Assembly (NCBI RefSeq): GCF_003073475.1
Contig: NZ_CP029033.1
Location: 2,232,001-2,296,000, forward strand
Direction: 5' to 3'
Origin: Actinobaculum sp. 313
Lineage (GTDB): Bacteria > Actinomycetota > Actinomycetes > Actinomycetales > Actinomycetaceae
Length of the DNA stretch: 64,000 nt
Part shown: positions 28,617-37,561 of the stretch, piece by piece
How positions within the stretch are numbered: position 1 is the stretch's first letter
How the letters are laid out: each line of letters starts with the position of its first letter
Made by a program: the position numbers and the translations under genes
Notes under the pieces: generated by a model
Told to the model about the DNA's origin: nothing
Seen by the model: the letters and a program-made list of their open reading frames with translations, nothing else
Databases searched by the model: none

Positions 28617-29092
28617 ATGCCGAGGATCTTCCTCACTCCCCATTCCCCAAAACTTCGCCGCGTCCCGCACTGGCACACGATGGGCCGACGGCGGCCCCAG
28701 TCCCCGTTGCCCCAAAAACTCCGCCTTTCCCCAGTTTCGCGCGCATATCGCGCAAAACTGCAGAAACCCAGAAAACCACGACACCCACGTCCTGAAGACA
28801 AAAGCCCACCCATGTCCTGACCGGTCACCCATGTCCTGACCGGTCAGTCCTGACCAGCCACCGGTCAGTCCCGGCCAGGAATCCACCACCATCCCCACCG
28901 CTCACGCGTTTCCCCTCGCACTTGCCTTCCCATCACGCGCTTCCCCTCGCACACGGCCCACCGCCGACCTATCCAGGATTGGGTTGCCGACCCGACCGCA
29001 TCTCCTCTCGCACACACCCGCCCTGAAAGCCCAGGTCGGCAGACCCGGGCGACATCACCCCCTCGCACACACCTGCCCCGCTATGATCGTCA
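28617..29092. repeat. Gene-free stretch with short repeats
   Basis: A 19-bp unit, CACCCATGTCCTGACCGGT, occurs twice in tandem at 28807-28825 and 28826-28844, with degenerate CTGACC/CCGGTCAG copies after it. Further on, CTCGCAC occurs four times (28915, 28946, 29007, 29062) in similar settings. No coding region is supportable. The role of the repeats is unknown. Confidence 0.7.
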
Positions 29093-29095
29093 GTG

Positions 29096-29935
29096 ATGCA
29101 TCCCGAACAAATCACTGACGTAATCGCCTACCACGGCGAGGGACCCGTCTGGCACCATTCCTGGGGAGGCCTGCGCATGGTCGATATGCTTGCCGGAGAC
29201 ATTCTCACCATTGATCACGCTGGAGCCGTCCAACGCCTCGCCACCGGTTCGTCCATCGCCGCTTTTGTCCGTCCGCGCACGCGCGGCGGCTACGTCGTCG
29301 GCCTCGAACGAGGCATTGGCCTTGCCGACTCTGCATTTGTGCCTCCCACGGCGCTACCTGCCATGTGGGAGGATCCGACCGTGCGCATGAACGAATGCGG
29401 TATTGATCCACACGGCCTGCTGTACGCGGGTGGCATGCCCTATGATCGGCGCCCCGGGGGAGCGCAGTTGTTCCGAATCGCGGCGGACGGGTCCTATGAT
29501 GTCGTTCTTCCATCAGTCACCACGTCGAACGGAATCGAGTGGTCCCCGGATGGTAGCCGCGCCTATTTCAACGACACCGCCACAGGCGGCACTGACGTTT
29601 TCGATGTGGCCGACGACGGTCACCTCGTGAACCGTCGGCTCTTTCACGACGGAGACGGGGGACGCCCCGACGGCTTGGCCGTCGATTCGGCAGGGAACGT
29701 GTGGTGTGCCCTTAACCGGGTGGGCAGGGTGCGGCTCTATTCTCCCGCTGCGGAGATCCTCGGCGAATGGCAACTGCCAGTGCGAGGGGTAACAGCGGTG
29801 ACACTCGGTGGAGAGGACAGGCGGGATGTCTTCATCACGACATCGCGCGAAACCTCCGATGAACCACGAGCCGGAGCAGTCTTCCACCTGCGTGCAGAGG
29901 TGCCCGGGCAACCCACTCGCGAATACGTTGGGTGA
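29096..29935 (+). CDS. SMP-30/gluconolactonase-like protein
   Basis: A 279-residue six-bladed beta-propeller of the SMP-30/gluconolactonase family, likely a metal-dependent lactonase. The metal-site residues can be placed: Glu in YHGEGPVW (about 15), Asn in RMNECGIDPHG, Asn in TSNGIEWSPDG and Asp in PDGLAVDSAGNVW. A role in sugar-acid metabolism fits the sugar kinases elsewhere in the window, but it stands alone. A GTG at 29093 immediately precedes the chosen ATG. It converges with lysS. Confidence 0.88.
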   Translation: MHPEQITDVIAYHGEGPVWHHSWGGLRMVDMLAGDILTIDHAGAVQRLATGSSIAAFVRPRTRGGYVVGLERGIGLADSAFVPPTALPAMWEDPTVRMNECGIDPHGLLYAGGMPYDRRPGGAQLFRIAADGSYDVVLPSVTTSNGIEWSPDGSRAYFNDTATGGTDVFDVADDGHLVNRRLFHDGDGGRPDGLAVDSAGNVWCALNRVGRVRLYSPAAEILGEWQLPVRGVTAVTLGGEDRRDVFITTSRETSDEPRAGAVFHLRAEVPGQPTREYVG

Positions 29936-30107
29936 AGCGCATGCCTTAAAGCCATCTGCGCAATCCCCAACGGTGCAGTGCCCGTCGGCGCTATGCGCAC
30001 CGCGTGTACACAAGGCTGCGGGTTGCACGGCCCCGCTGACGTCATGCCAACCACCGGTACATGAACTCGGACCGGTACCGCGCCCCAAACCCCGCTGGCG
30101 TCGCGGA

Positions 30108-31642
30108 CTATCCCTGCGGCTTGATGAACGGGAAGATGATGGTCTCTCGGATGCCCAAACCTGTCATCGCCGTCAACAGGCGATCAATACCCATTCCCAT
30201 GCCACCCGTGGGCGGGAAACCCTGCTCCATAGCTTCCAGGAAGTCCTCATCCAGCTGCATCGCCTCCGGATTTCCGCCGGCGGCCTCCAACGACTGCGCG
30301 ACCAGCCTTTCACGCTGAATCACCGGGTCGGCAAGCTCGGAGTAGGCGGTACCGAGTTCCAGCCCCCGCACGTACAGATCCCACTTTTCGGTCAGCCCCG
30401 CCTTGCTGCGATGTTGGCGGGTCAACGGGGAGGTGTCCTCCGGAAAGTCGCGCACGAAAGTCGGCTCCCAGAGTTTGTGGCCCACCAGCTCTTCGAACAG
30501 CTCCTCGGCGATCTTTCCATTGACCCAGAACGGAGCCACCGCGATACCGTGCGCCTCGGCCAAAGCCTCCAGGCGTTCACGCGGCGTCTCAACCGTCACT
30601 TCTTCGCCTACCGCCTCACTCAGCGCGGTGTACAGATCCAGGCTTGCCCAAGTGCCACCGAAGTCGTACTCCGTGCCATCCGCCAGCGTAACGACGGTTG
30701 TTCCCAGGGTGTCGAGGCATGCCTGCTGCACCAGATCGCGCGTCAGCTCGGCCATGGTGTCATACGTAGCGTAAGCCTGATACGCCTCCAACGCCGTGAA
30801 CTCCGGAGAATGCGTGGAATCTGCACCTTCGTTTCTGAAGTTGCGATTGATTTCGAACACCCGATCAATTCCGCCGACGACGGCGCGCTTGAGGTGCAGT
30901 TCCGTGGCGATACGCAGGTAGAGATCCTCGTTATAGGCGTTGATATGCGTGGTGAAGGGCCGGGCGGCCGCGCCACCCTGGACGGTCTGCAGCATGGGTG
31001 TTTCGATCTCGGTGTAGCCACGCCGATCAAAGTTCGCCCGCAAAGACTTCAAAACCCCGGCACGCAAATGCACCATCTCGCGTGCCGCCGGGCGCATGAT
31101 GAGATCGAGATGCCGCTGGCGTACCCTTGACTCTTCGGAAAGCGAAACATCTTCGCCCTCCGCATTCTTGTATACCTTCGGCAGGGGCGAATCGCCTTGG
31201 AGGCAATCCGGAAACTGTGCGCGAACACCGAGAGCTCGCCCCGCTTGGACGCGCCGATATGCCCTTCCACGAAGAGGTGATCACCCAGATCGACGTCGGC
31301 CTTGAAGCGGTCCAGTCCGTCTTCCCCTACGTAGGCGAGCGAGAAAATGACTTGCAGGCGGTTGCCCGCACCATCCTGCAGGGTGGCGAAACAAATCTTG
31401 CCGCCGGTACGAGCGAGCATCACTCGACCCGCCACACCGACCCTATCATCGGCCAGCTCAACTCCCGGTTCCACGCCCCGATAGTCGGCCCGCACCTGCT
31501 TGATGGTGGAGGTAATGGGGAGCTCAACCGGGTACGGCTCGATGCCTTCATCCATGAGCCGCTGACGCTTCGCCAGGCGCACCCGAATCTGTTCTGGCGT
31601 GTCATCGGCTGCGGCTAGGTTTTGCTGGTTCTTCTGAGTCAC
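30108..31642 (-). CDS. lysS: Lysyl-tRNA synthetase (class II), frameshifted
   Basis: About 511 residues when repaired. The N-terminal OB-fold (VAGRVMLARTGGKICFATLQ) binds the anticodon. The class II core shows motif 1 around RRGYTEIETPML, motif 2 FEINRNFRNEGADSTHSPEF and motif 3 GMGMGIDRLLTAM. The frame breaks at the G run 31184-31187. Adding one base joins SFRIASKAIRP to LPKVYKNAEGEDVSLSEES and the catalytic half. As an essential enzyme it is unlikely to be truly broken. The GTG at 31642 starts VTQKNQQN; an ATG at 31678 is possible. Confidence 0.93.
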
Positions 31643-31737
31643 GAAAACAAGCCTATCGGGCGCGGTCCTCCAGCGCATTCTGGGCGGTGGTGATTTTCAT
31701 CAGAACTGGGGATTCTCGTGCCCCGCCGCGTGGCTGT

Positions 31738-31935
31738 TTCACACCGGTTGTACCGGTTCGTCGGGCACGGAATAATACCGACGACGGCCGGTGCACCCGC
31801 CCATACACGCAGTTCCGAACAGAGGGTTGGGTACCAGTAGATGAAGCGGCCGATGTACCGCCCATATTCACGGTTCCAAGCAGGGGCAGGGTGCCGGTGG
31901 ATGATACGGATGGTGTGCCCGCCCATATGTGTGGA
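31738..31935. repeat. Three-unit degenerate repeat with exact 61-bp period
   Basis: The sequence CGCCCATA recurs with CCCATA at 31800, 31861 and 31922, exactly 61 bp apart. The 35-40 bp before each is similar in the last two units (GGGTRCCRGTRGATGAWRCG, then GTGTRCC) and weaker in the first. No protein-like frame covers it. The period equals that of a type I-E CRISPR array, but the conserved block does not look like a I-E repeat. Confidence 0.65.
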
Positions 31936-31964
31936 GCAGTTGGAAGGAGCGCGGCGCAACCTTT

Positions 31965-32118
31965 CTCAGTTCCTCACACCCGAACGGCAGCCTAAGACCA
32001 ACCCCACGCTGGCGGGGATCCTGCGGCGCTGACCGCGTTGGCCCATGAGATCGTGCAGCCAACTCCACGCAAGCGGGGATCCCGCTCAGCTCCTCGCACC
32101 CGGATGGCAACCTCGCGC
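31965..32118. CRISPR. Possible decayed type I-E CRISPR mini-array (two repeats)
   Basis: Two 29-bp units at 31997-32025 and 32058-32086 agree at 23 of 29 positions and share CCAACYCCACGC followed by GCGGGGATCC. They are separated by exactly 32 bp, so the period is 61. This is type I-E geometry, and the CCCC...GCGGGGAT core has the I-E repeat form. The 32 bp on the two outer sides resemble each other (CTCAGYTCCTCRCACCCGR), which is unlike unrelated spacers. No cas gene is in the window. It is a relic at best; a chance local duplication is the alternative. Confidence 0.4.
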
Positions 32119-32277
32119 GAACTGGAGGAGCGCCAGCCAAGGTGCGCCCGCTTCGTCGTCGTCCGCCTACGGCAGATACGGCCCGATAAGAACTGATCGG
32201 AGCGCTCCTTTCGGGTAGACTGCCGTGCGGAGCCCGATTCGTTGCGAATACTCACACGGGTAGAGGTTGAGGTGCTT

Positions 32278-33192
32278 ATGAGAATAGAACTTCCAGACTC
32301 CTGGCAGGAAAAACCAGCCACCGGCATTTTCGACGGCGCCGCCTACGTCGCACTTGGGCCCGCCGGTTATCGTGACTACGCACCGTCCGTCGTCGTTCTT
32401 CGCGTTGAAGACATGCAGGATTCTTTGGGGCAGTGGACGAGCCGATCCCGTAATGATATCCCCAGCGATATCGCGACCTACCGTCTCCTTGATATCGGCG
32501 AACTGACACTTGCCGGCAATCCGGCGACCGTCAGTATGACCGTGCTATCGATCTCGGGGGTGAGTGTTACCCAAACTCAGGTCCTGACCATCACGCCCCG
32601 CGGTGACGGCTACCAGATCACAGCCTCGTGCGCGACGCCGGATTATCCGAAGCTAGTTGACCTGCTGCACAGCATTATCGCCACTTTCAACCCGGAAGAG
32701 GATCCGCTGGGCGCCGATGAGGAACCGGCCACCGCCTATGTCCACTCCTTCCCTGGGCGTCGGCTGCCCTCCAGTTGGCGCGAGCAACATCGGCCTGCTA
32801 CACCCGGTACCGCCAAGCGAAACGTGCCAGCCCCGCAACCGGGCCAACGTTCCAGCGAACGCACCGGAACTACGCAGAACCGTTCGAAGGCTCCCGCCGC
32901 GAATGCTTCAGTTCCTGAGCCGCCGACGGATACAGCTGCGCCGGAGCAGTCGGCCGGTGGTTCCGTGTCCGCGACGACGAGCACTGCAGCGCCGGAAGAA
33001 ACACCCGCTGCGACGCCCGGCGTCATGCCCCCGGCAGGACCCGATGATGACCACAATCCACACAACGTCGCACCGTCATCCGGGGCGGCCACGAATGGCG
33101 GCATGCCGGCTCCGCCTGAGCAGGCGGACATGCACCGCGAGGAGCCAGGAGCCGCGACAGGTAGGACCGCTACACCAGGGGAGGACGCATGA
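32278..33192 (+). CDS. LpqN/DcrB-like protein with disordered tail (type VII secretion-associated)
   Basis: A 304-residue protein. Residues 1 to about 140 form a compact alpha/beta domain (MRIELPDSWQEKP, SVVVLRVEDMQD, TVSMTVLSISGVSVTQTQVL, YQITASC, LLHSIIATFNPEED) of the LpqN/DcrB general type. The remaining half is Pro/Ala/Thr-rich and probably disordered. No signal peptide is seen. Its stop overlaps the next start (ATGA), so the two are coupled. The neighbouring WXG100-like and DUF1023 genes suggest a link with type VII secretion. I chose ATG 32278 after GAGGTGCTT. Confidence 0.6.
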   Translation: MRIELPDSWQEKPATGIFDGAAYVALGPAGYRDYAPSVVVLRVEDMQDSLGQWTSRSRNDIPSDIATYRLLDIGELTLAGNPATVSMTVLSISGVSVTQTQVLTITPRGDGYQITASCATPDYPKLVDLLHSIIATFNPEEDPLGADEEPATAYVHSFPGRRLPSSWREQHRPATPGTAKRNVPAPQPGQRSSERTGTTQNRSKAPAANASVPEPPTDTAAPEQSAGGSVSATTSTAAPEETPAATPGVMPPAGPDDDHNPHNVAPSSGAATNGGMPAPPEQADMHREEPGAATGRTATPGEDA

Positions 33193-33965
33193 AGGACGCA
33201 CGAAGAGTCTCCAGCCGCGAAGCGGACTGGGATGCCTTGCAGGGATTCATCGACGACGAACACATTCGGGCTGCTCATCGTCGCCTGCTGGAACTAGGTG
33301 CGCGGCCCCCTGATCCACGAAGCATGGCCGACCGATTGGACCGAATGTCGAACTGTTATGAACGGCTCCAGGCCAACGGCTTTATCGACGACGGCCGCCT
33401 CACCCGTGGTGCACGCCACCTCCTTGAGGCCTACCTCAATCCAGTGCAGGGCTTTCGCCTCGAGCTTGCCATCTCAGACAGGCGGTACGAATCACGAATC
33501 TGGGTGGCAGCCAATCATGTGGGATTCATCGAGGAGCGGACCCGCATCCAACTGCTGCTCCGCAGAATTCATCCCGGTGTTCTTCCGACGGTGATTGTGG
33601 ACATGCTCGGGATCGGTCCCCGCCGTCAGATCGATACCGACGCCACGCTCGACGTGCCAACGCAATACATCACCGACCTCATCGTGAGTCCCTTCAGAGG
33701 TCGGCCAGGCCAATTCGCTGAGCATGTGGAAAGCACCTTTCCCACCGTCGCCGCAGACCTGCGGAAAAACCGCTGGAGTTGCTGGATGCTGAGTCGGCTC
33801 GATATCACGCCCGATGACTTTGTTGGTCGCGGTTCCCTTGCCGCATTAGATACACCGAGCGCTCTTCTGGGTGTAGAGCTTCGCGGGAAGAACTCACGCC
33901 TGGTACCGCTGAACTCGCAGCGCTTGTGGATGCTCCTGGCAGATGGTCTGGGGGTCGCATCCTAG
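33189..33965 (+). CDS. EspG-like/type VII secretion accessory protein, unassigned
   Basis: A 258-residue soluble protein with no membrane segment. Its alpha/beta make-up (GFRLELAISDRRYESRIWVA, FIEERTRIQLLLRRIHPG, and the closing NSQRLWMLLADGLGV) recalls the EspG chaperone fold of actinobacterial secretion loci, but no diagnostic motif lets me fix it. It is translationally coupled to the LpqN-like gene and converges on the WXG100-like gene. It could be a chaperone for the nearby secreted proteins. Confidence 0.5.
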   Translation: MKDARRVSSREADWDALQGFIDDEHIRAAHRRLLELGARPPDPRSMADRLDRMSNCYERLQANGFIDDGRLTRGARHLLEAYLNPVQGFRLELAISDRRYESRIWVAANHVGFIEERTRIQLLLRRIHPGVLPTVIVDMLGIGPRRQIDTDATLDVPTQYITDLIVSPFRGRPGQFAEHVESTFPTVAADLRKNRWSCWMLSRLDITPDDFVGRGSLAALDTPSALLGVELRGKNSRLVPLNSQRLWMLLADGLGVAS

Positions 33966-34067
33966 TAAGCGCGTACTCATTGGCAGCCCAGCGATTAGCG
34001 GAACCGGCCCGGGCGGGGAGCACGTCAGGCAATCGTCCCTCTTCCGCTTCATCGCCGCCCATCGCCC

Positions 34068-34385
34068 CTATGGCAGCGGTAAAAGGAAGGAGTTGACTAG
34101 GTCCATGATGGTTGCATGTGCGGTGCCATCGGTTGTTTCGAAGTCCTCGGCTGTGCTTCGCAACGCGGAGGCCAGTTCTTCCAATCGGGCAATGCTGGCT
34201 TGACGCCCGTCCGATAATGCCGCACCGGCATCCATGGACTTGCTCGAGAGTTTCGCACTGGGCACAGCCGACCAGCTACCGATTAACGACGTAGAACCCG
34301 GCGTGTTACCGATCTGCTGCGCATACTCATCCACATCACGAGCACGATCCCGTAACACCTCCGGATCAACACTCAAACGGTCCAT
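34068..34385 (-). CDS. WXG100-like type VII secretion protein
   Basis: A 105-residue helical protein, MDRLSVDPEVLRDRARDVDE at the start. Two amphipathic helices are separated by a GSWSAVPSAKLSSK turn, where the W-x-V/W-x-G position of WXG100 proteins would be, and a second helix runs SIARLEELASALRSTAEDFE. There is no signal peptide. Length and pattern fit an ESAT-6-like export partner, though the strict WXG motif is replaced. Its start overlaps the stop of the lipoprotein gene upstream, so it belongs to the minus-strand group 34068-37561. Confidence 0.65.
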   Translation of the reverse strand: MDRLSVDPEVLRDRARDVDEYAQQIGNTPGSTSLIGSWSAVPSAKLSSKSMDAGAALSDGRQASIARLEELASALRSTAEDFETTDGTAHATIMDLVNSFLLPLP

Positions 34386-35110
34386 TACCCCTCACCTCCT
34401 TCCTGAGACGCCTGTTCCCCTGAGGCCTGTTCCCCAAAAACCGGACTATTGTAGGGTGCCCATTCCTCGGGTTCCCCACTGTGGATCGCCCGGCCGGTGG
34501 TGCGCAGGTGTTCTGGGACTACCTCGGTGCCCTGCGGCCAATCCTGCGACCACTTCCCCGGCACACACCCCGTACTCACACCCACAGCAGTCGCCTTGTT
34601 ATACCGCAATTGCACCTGCTGGCCGGTCTCCTCGTTAAAGAACAAGGCAATCGGATTCTCCGCAACCACCGTCCCATCCACCGGGCCATCAAACCCTAAC
34701 GGGGCCAGAATCTCCGTAAACCGGTCCACCGCCTGCGGCCACGTCTCACCCGTCAGCGGCCCCGCCGTCCCCAACTTCCATCGCTCGATCACCGATCCAG
34801 CCGGACACCCCGAAGTCGTCCGATCAACCTGCGAGCCGCCACCCAGCGCTGGTGGCGTCCACTCACCCACCTCAAACTCGTCCGACAGGGTCCGCTGCAA
34901 CTCTAAAAGCAGCAGGATCGCCTCGCGCCGCGCCTCGCTATAGGGCACATCCCGGGCCGGGAGATACTCATCCGTCCGCCCGTAATACCTCTCCGAAAAA
35001 TCAGAACACGCCACAAGCAGGACACTGCCCATCAAGCAGGCAACGACAAGGCCACGACGCCAATACCCCGCCGCGCCACCCGAGCGGACAGAGCCCCGCC
35101 GCATGCTCAT
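34385..35110 (-). CDS. Lipoprotein, copy A of a tandem pair
   Basis: A 241-residue predicted lipoprotein. After RRGLVVACLMGSVLLVACSD the lipobox is LLVAC, anchoring it outside the membrane. The body is shared with copy B: SDFSERYYGRTDEYLPARDV, ILLLLELQRTLSDEF, GEWTPPALGGGSQVDR, TSGCPAG and FNEETGQQVQLRYNK. The C-terminus adds an EQASGEQASQE tail absent from copy B. I do not recognise the family. The start is the ATG at 35110; a GTG/ATG pair just after it makes the exact residue uncertain. Confidence 0.75.
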   Translation of the reverse strand: MSMRRGSVRSGGAAGYWRRGLVVACLMGSVLLVACSDFSERYYGRTDEYLPARDVPYSEARREAILLLLELQRTLSDEFEVGEWTPPALGGGSQVDRTTSGCPAGSVIERWKLGTAGPLTGETWPQAVDRFTEILAPLGFDGPVDGTVVAENPIALFFNEETGQQVQLRYNKATAVGVSTGCVPGKWSQDWPQGTEVVPEHLRTTGRAIHSGEPEEWAPYNSPVFGEQASGEQASQEGGEG

Positions 35111-35279
35111 CACCCGGCCCCCACAGCACGACCAACACCCACCACGCGCCACCTCGACGCGAGACGAGGAACACCCACACCATGCCACAACCACCAACGG
35201 AAGCCGAGACGCGCTGCGCAGCACGGCATGGCTTTCCGCGCAGCAACCCGGCCCTCACAGCGCGACGACGATTCGACCA

Positions 35280-35933
35280 TCAGTCCCCACCCTCGTCGCT
35301 CGGCGGACTGTAGGGTGCCCATTCCTCGGGTTCGCCACTGTGGATCGCCCGGCCCGTGGTGCGTAGGTGTTCTGGGACAACCTCGGTGCCCTGCGGCCAA
35401 TCCTGCGACCACTTCCCCGGCACACACCCCGTATCAACCACCACCAAAGTCCGCTTGTTATACCGCAATTGAACCTGCTGGCCGGTCTCCTCGTTAAAGA
35501 ACAAGGCAATCGGATTCTCCGCAACCACCGTCCCATCCACCGGGCCACTAAACCCTAACGGGGCCAGAATCTCCGCGAACCGGTCCACCGCCTGCGGCCA
35601 CGTCTCACCAGTCAGCGGCCCCGCCGTCCCCAACTTCCAAAACTCGATCACCGTCCCGGCCGGACACCCCGAAGTCGTCCGATCAACCTGCGAGCCGCCA
35701 CCCAGCGCTGGTGGCGTCCACTCACCCACATCAAACTCATCCGACAGGGTCTGCTGTAACTGCAGCAGCAGGAGGATCGCCTCGCGCCGCGCCTCGCTAT
35801 AGGGCACATCCCGGGCCGGGAGATACTCATCCGTCCGCCCGTAATACCTCTCCGAAAAATCAGAACAACCAGCCATACATACTCCTAACAGTAGAAGACA
35901 ACCAACCAGATACCGCAGACGCCGCATACTCAC
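35280..35933 (-). CDS. Lipoprotein, copy B of a tandem pair
   Basis: A 217-residue predicted lipoprotein with signal MRRLRYLVGCLLLLGVCMAG and cysteine lipobox (MAGC). The mature part is nearly identical to copy A, also at the DNA level (compare 35306-35870 with 34448-35010), so a recent duplication or gene conversion is likely. It begins with GTG at 35933, overlapping the stop of the DUF1023 hydrolase gene (GTGA). This implies coupled expression of the hydrolase and lipoprotein, perhaps as an outer-face partner or immunity lipoprotein. That role is inference. Confidence 0.78.
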   Translation of the reverse strand: MSMRRLRYLVGCLLLLGVCMAGCSDFSERYYGRTDEYLPARDVPYSEARREAILLLLQLQQTLSDEFDVGEWTPPALGGGSQVDRTTSGCPAGTVIEFWKLGTAGPLTGETWPQAVDRFAEILAPLGFSGPVDGTVVAENPIALFFNEETGQQVQLRYNKRTLVVVDTGCVPGKWSQDWPQGTEVVPEHLRTTGRAIHSGEPEEWAPYSPPSDEGGD

Positions 35934-37561
35934 TGCTCCACCCCCGCAACCACACCATTGCCGATCAGCACACTGGCCTGGTCATAGACCGAGGTACGCC
36001 CCGCATCGTAATACTCGGAGTGACCCTTCGAGTCCGTATACTCCACCCCTTCCGGGCTTGTCCATTCATCCGTACCAATCGTATTGAACTCCCGCGACGT
36101 ACTCGGATCCCCACCAAACCGGCCCAAATCAGCCACCGGGTCACCATCACCGACATCCACGAAGGGAATCCGCGGGAACCCCTGCGCCTCGCCCACACTC
36201 ACATGCCCAGGCACCATATTCACATCCTGATTCTGCCGCGTCGTAATCCCCGGAGAACCCATCACCATCACCTCATCAGCAACCGTGGACTGCCGCAACG
36301 CATACCCCGTGACCGTCGACCCATACGAATGCCCCGACGCCACCAGATACAAATCCCCCTCATGCGTCGCCTGAATCGACTCCAACAACCCCGCCAGATT
36401 CTCACCACCCTCCCTCGCACTCTTACTCAACGCCACCGAATTACTCGAGACCATCTCATCCCACTGCGGCGCGTCATACCCCAAAAACACCACCCCAGCC
36501 AACTCATCACCACGACCCTGGCCATCCAGTTGCCACTTCGCTTCATTCAAGACATTTTGCACGCCCTCAACACCACCGCCCCACTCACCGGAAAAGGTCA
36601 CAAGACTACTACTGACCGTCGAGGTCATCCCCGGAGTATGCACCATCACGCGATCCGCCCGATCCACATCTCCAATCGCCACCACCGCACGCAAACGATC
36701 ACTCGACCACACATCCAAACTCACCAACTTATGATCCCCATCATCCTCTGCAAACGCTTGCTTCAACGCCTCCAACTGGCGTTTCTTATCCTGGAGCGCC
36801 ACCAGATCAGGAGCACGCTGCACCATCGGTCCCATCTCCGGAACCGTCATCACACGGGACGCCTCCCACTCCTCCTCCGCTTTCTCCAATTCAGCCGTGA
36901 CCGCCTCAATCTCACCATCCAAGCGATTCACATTCGCATCACTGCGGTCATCGATAGGGATACCGTTCAGGTTGCCGATCCACTCCGGATGACTCGTAAT
37001 AATCGTCTCCTGCTCCTCCCGCGACAGAGACGTCCACCAATCATTGACCTCCTCAACACTCCACCCCTTCTTCGGAGCAGACACACCATGCGACATAATC
37101 CCCGCACTCGGCGCCTCACCCGCCGCCACCAAACCACCCAACTCCGCATACACATTCTCCAACGCTCTCACAATCGCATCACCCTTACTCATACACGTCG
37201 TCGCCCGCCAATACACACCATCCGGTATCCCCGCACCACCCACATCCGGCACCTGCGCACCACCCAACTCAATCCTGATCCCCTCCGCCTCCGGTACCAA
37301 CTCATCAATAGCATCCGCAATCGCATCAAAATCATTAGCTGCCTTCTCCAAAATCCGCTGCATATCCCCCATATCATCAACCAAGGCCCGCCGCGACGCC
37401 GCCTCCGCATCACCCGCCTCACCAACAAACACCTCATCATTCACAAACCCGCCCAACCCCTCGGCAACCTCCGCATACCGGCGCGCCGTCATCTTCAAAT
37501 CCGCACTCGCCTCCCGCAACGGCCCACTCCGCCACGTCGCAATCTCCGCCACCGTCGCCAC
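35930..37561 (-). CDS. WXG100-like N-terminus fused to a DUF1023 alpha/beta hydrolase
   Basis: A 543-residue protein. Residues 1-90 are helical like a type VII export domain. A linker with coiled-coil character runs about 205-275. From about 275 a DUF1023 (Abhydrolase_8) domain follows, with VVAIGDVDRADRVMVHTPGM, FLGYDAPQW, the nucleophile elbow VASGHSYGST (Ser about 412) and GDPVADLGRFG near the C-terminal His. This suggests an exported esterase/lipase or toxin-like enzyme. The start is GTG 37561, eight bases after AAGGAG. Lipoprotein genes follow directly. Confidence 0.8.
   Translation of the reverse strand: MATVAEIATWRSGPLREASADLKMTARRYAEVAEGLGGFVNDEVFVGEAGDAEAASRRALVDDMGDMQRILEKAANDFDAIADAIDELVPEAEGIRIELGGAQVPDVGGAGIPDGVYWRATTCMSKGDAIVRALENVYAELGGLVAAGEAPSAGIMSHGVSAPKKGWSVEEVNDWWTSLSREEQETIITSHPEWIGNLNGIPIDDRSDANVNRLDGEIEAVTAELEKAEEEWEASRVMTVPEMGPMVQRAPDLVALQDKKRQLEALKQAFAEDDGDHKLVSLDVWSSDRLRAVVAIGDVDRADRVMVHTPGMTSTVSSSLVTFSGEWGGGVEGVQNVLNEAKWQLDGQGRGDELAGVVFLGYDAPQWDEMVSSNSVALSKSAREGGENLAGLLESIQATHEGDLYLVASGHSYGSTVTGYALRQSTVADEVMVMGSPGITTRQNQDVNMVPGHVSVGEAQGFPRIPFVDVGDGDPVADLGRFGGDPSTSREFNTIGTDEWTSPEGVEYTDSKGHSEYYDAGRTSVYDQASVLIGNGVVAGVEQ

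Noticed and set aside
31868-32327. Small minus-strand proteins with repeated LPSGCEEL/LPFGCEEL segments
   Set aside because: The repetition comes from the DNA repeats of the CRISPR-like block. Neither frame has a good start or family resemblance.
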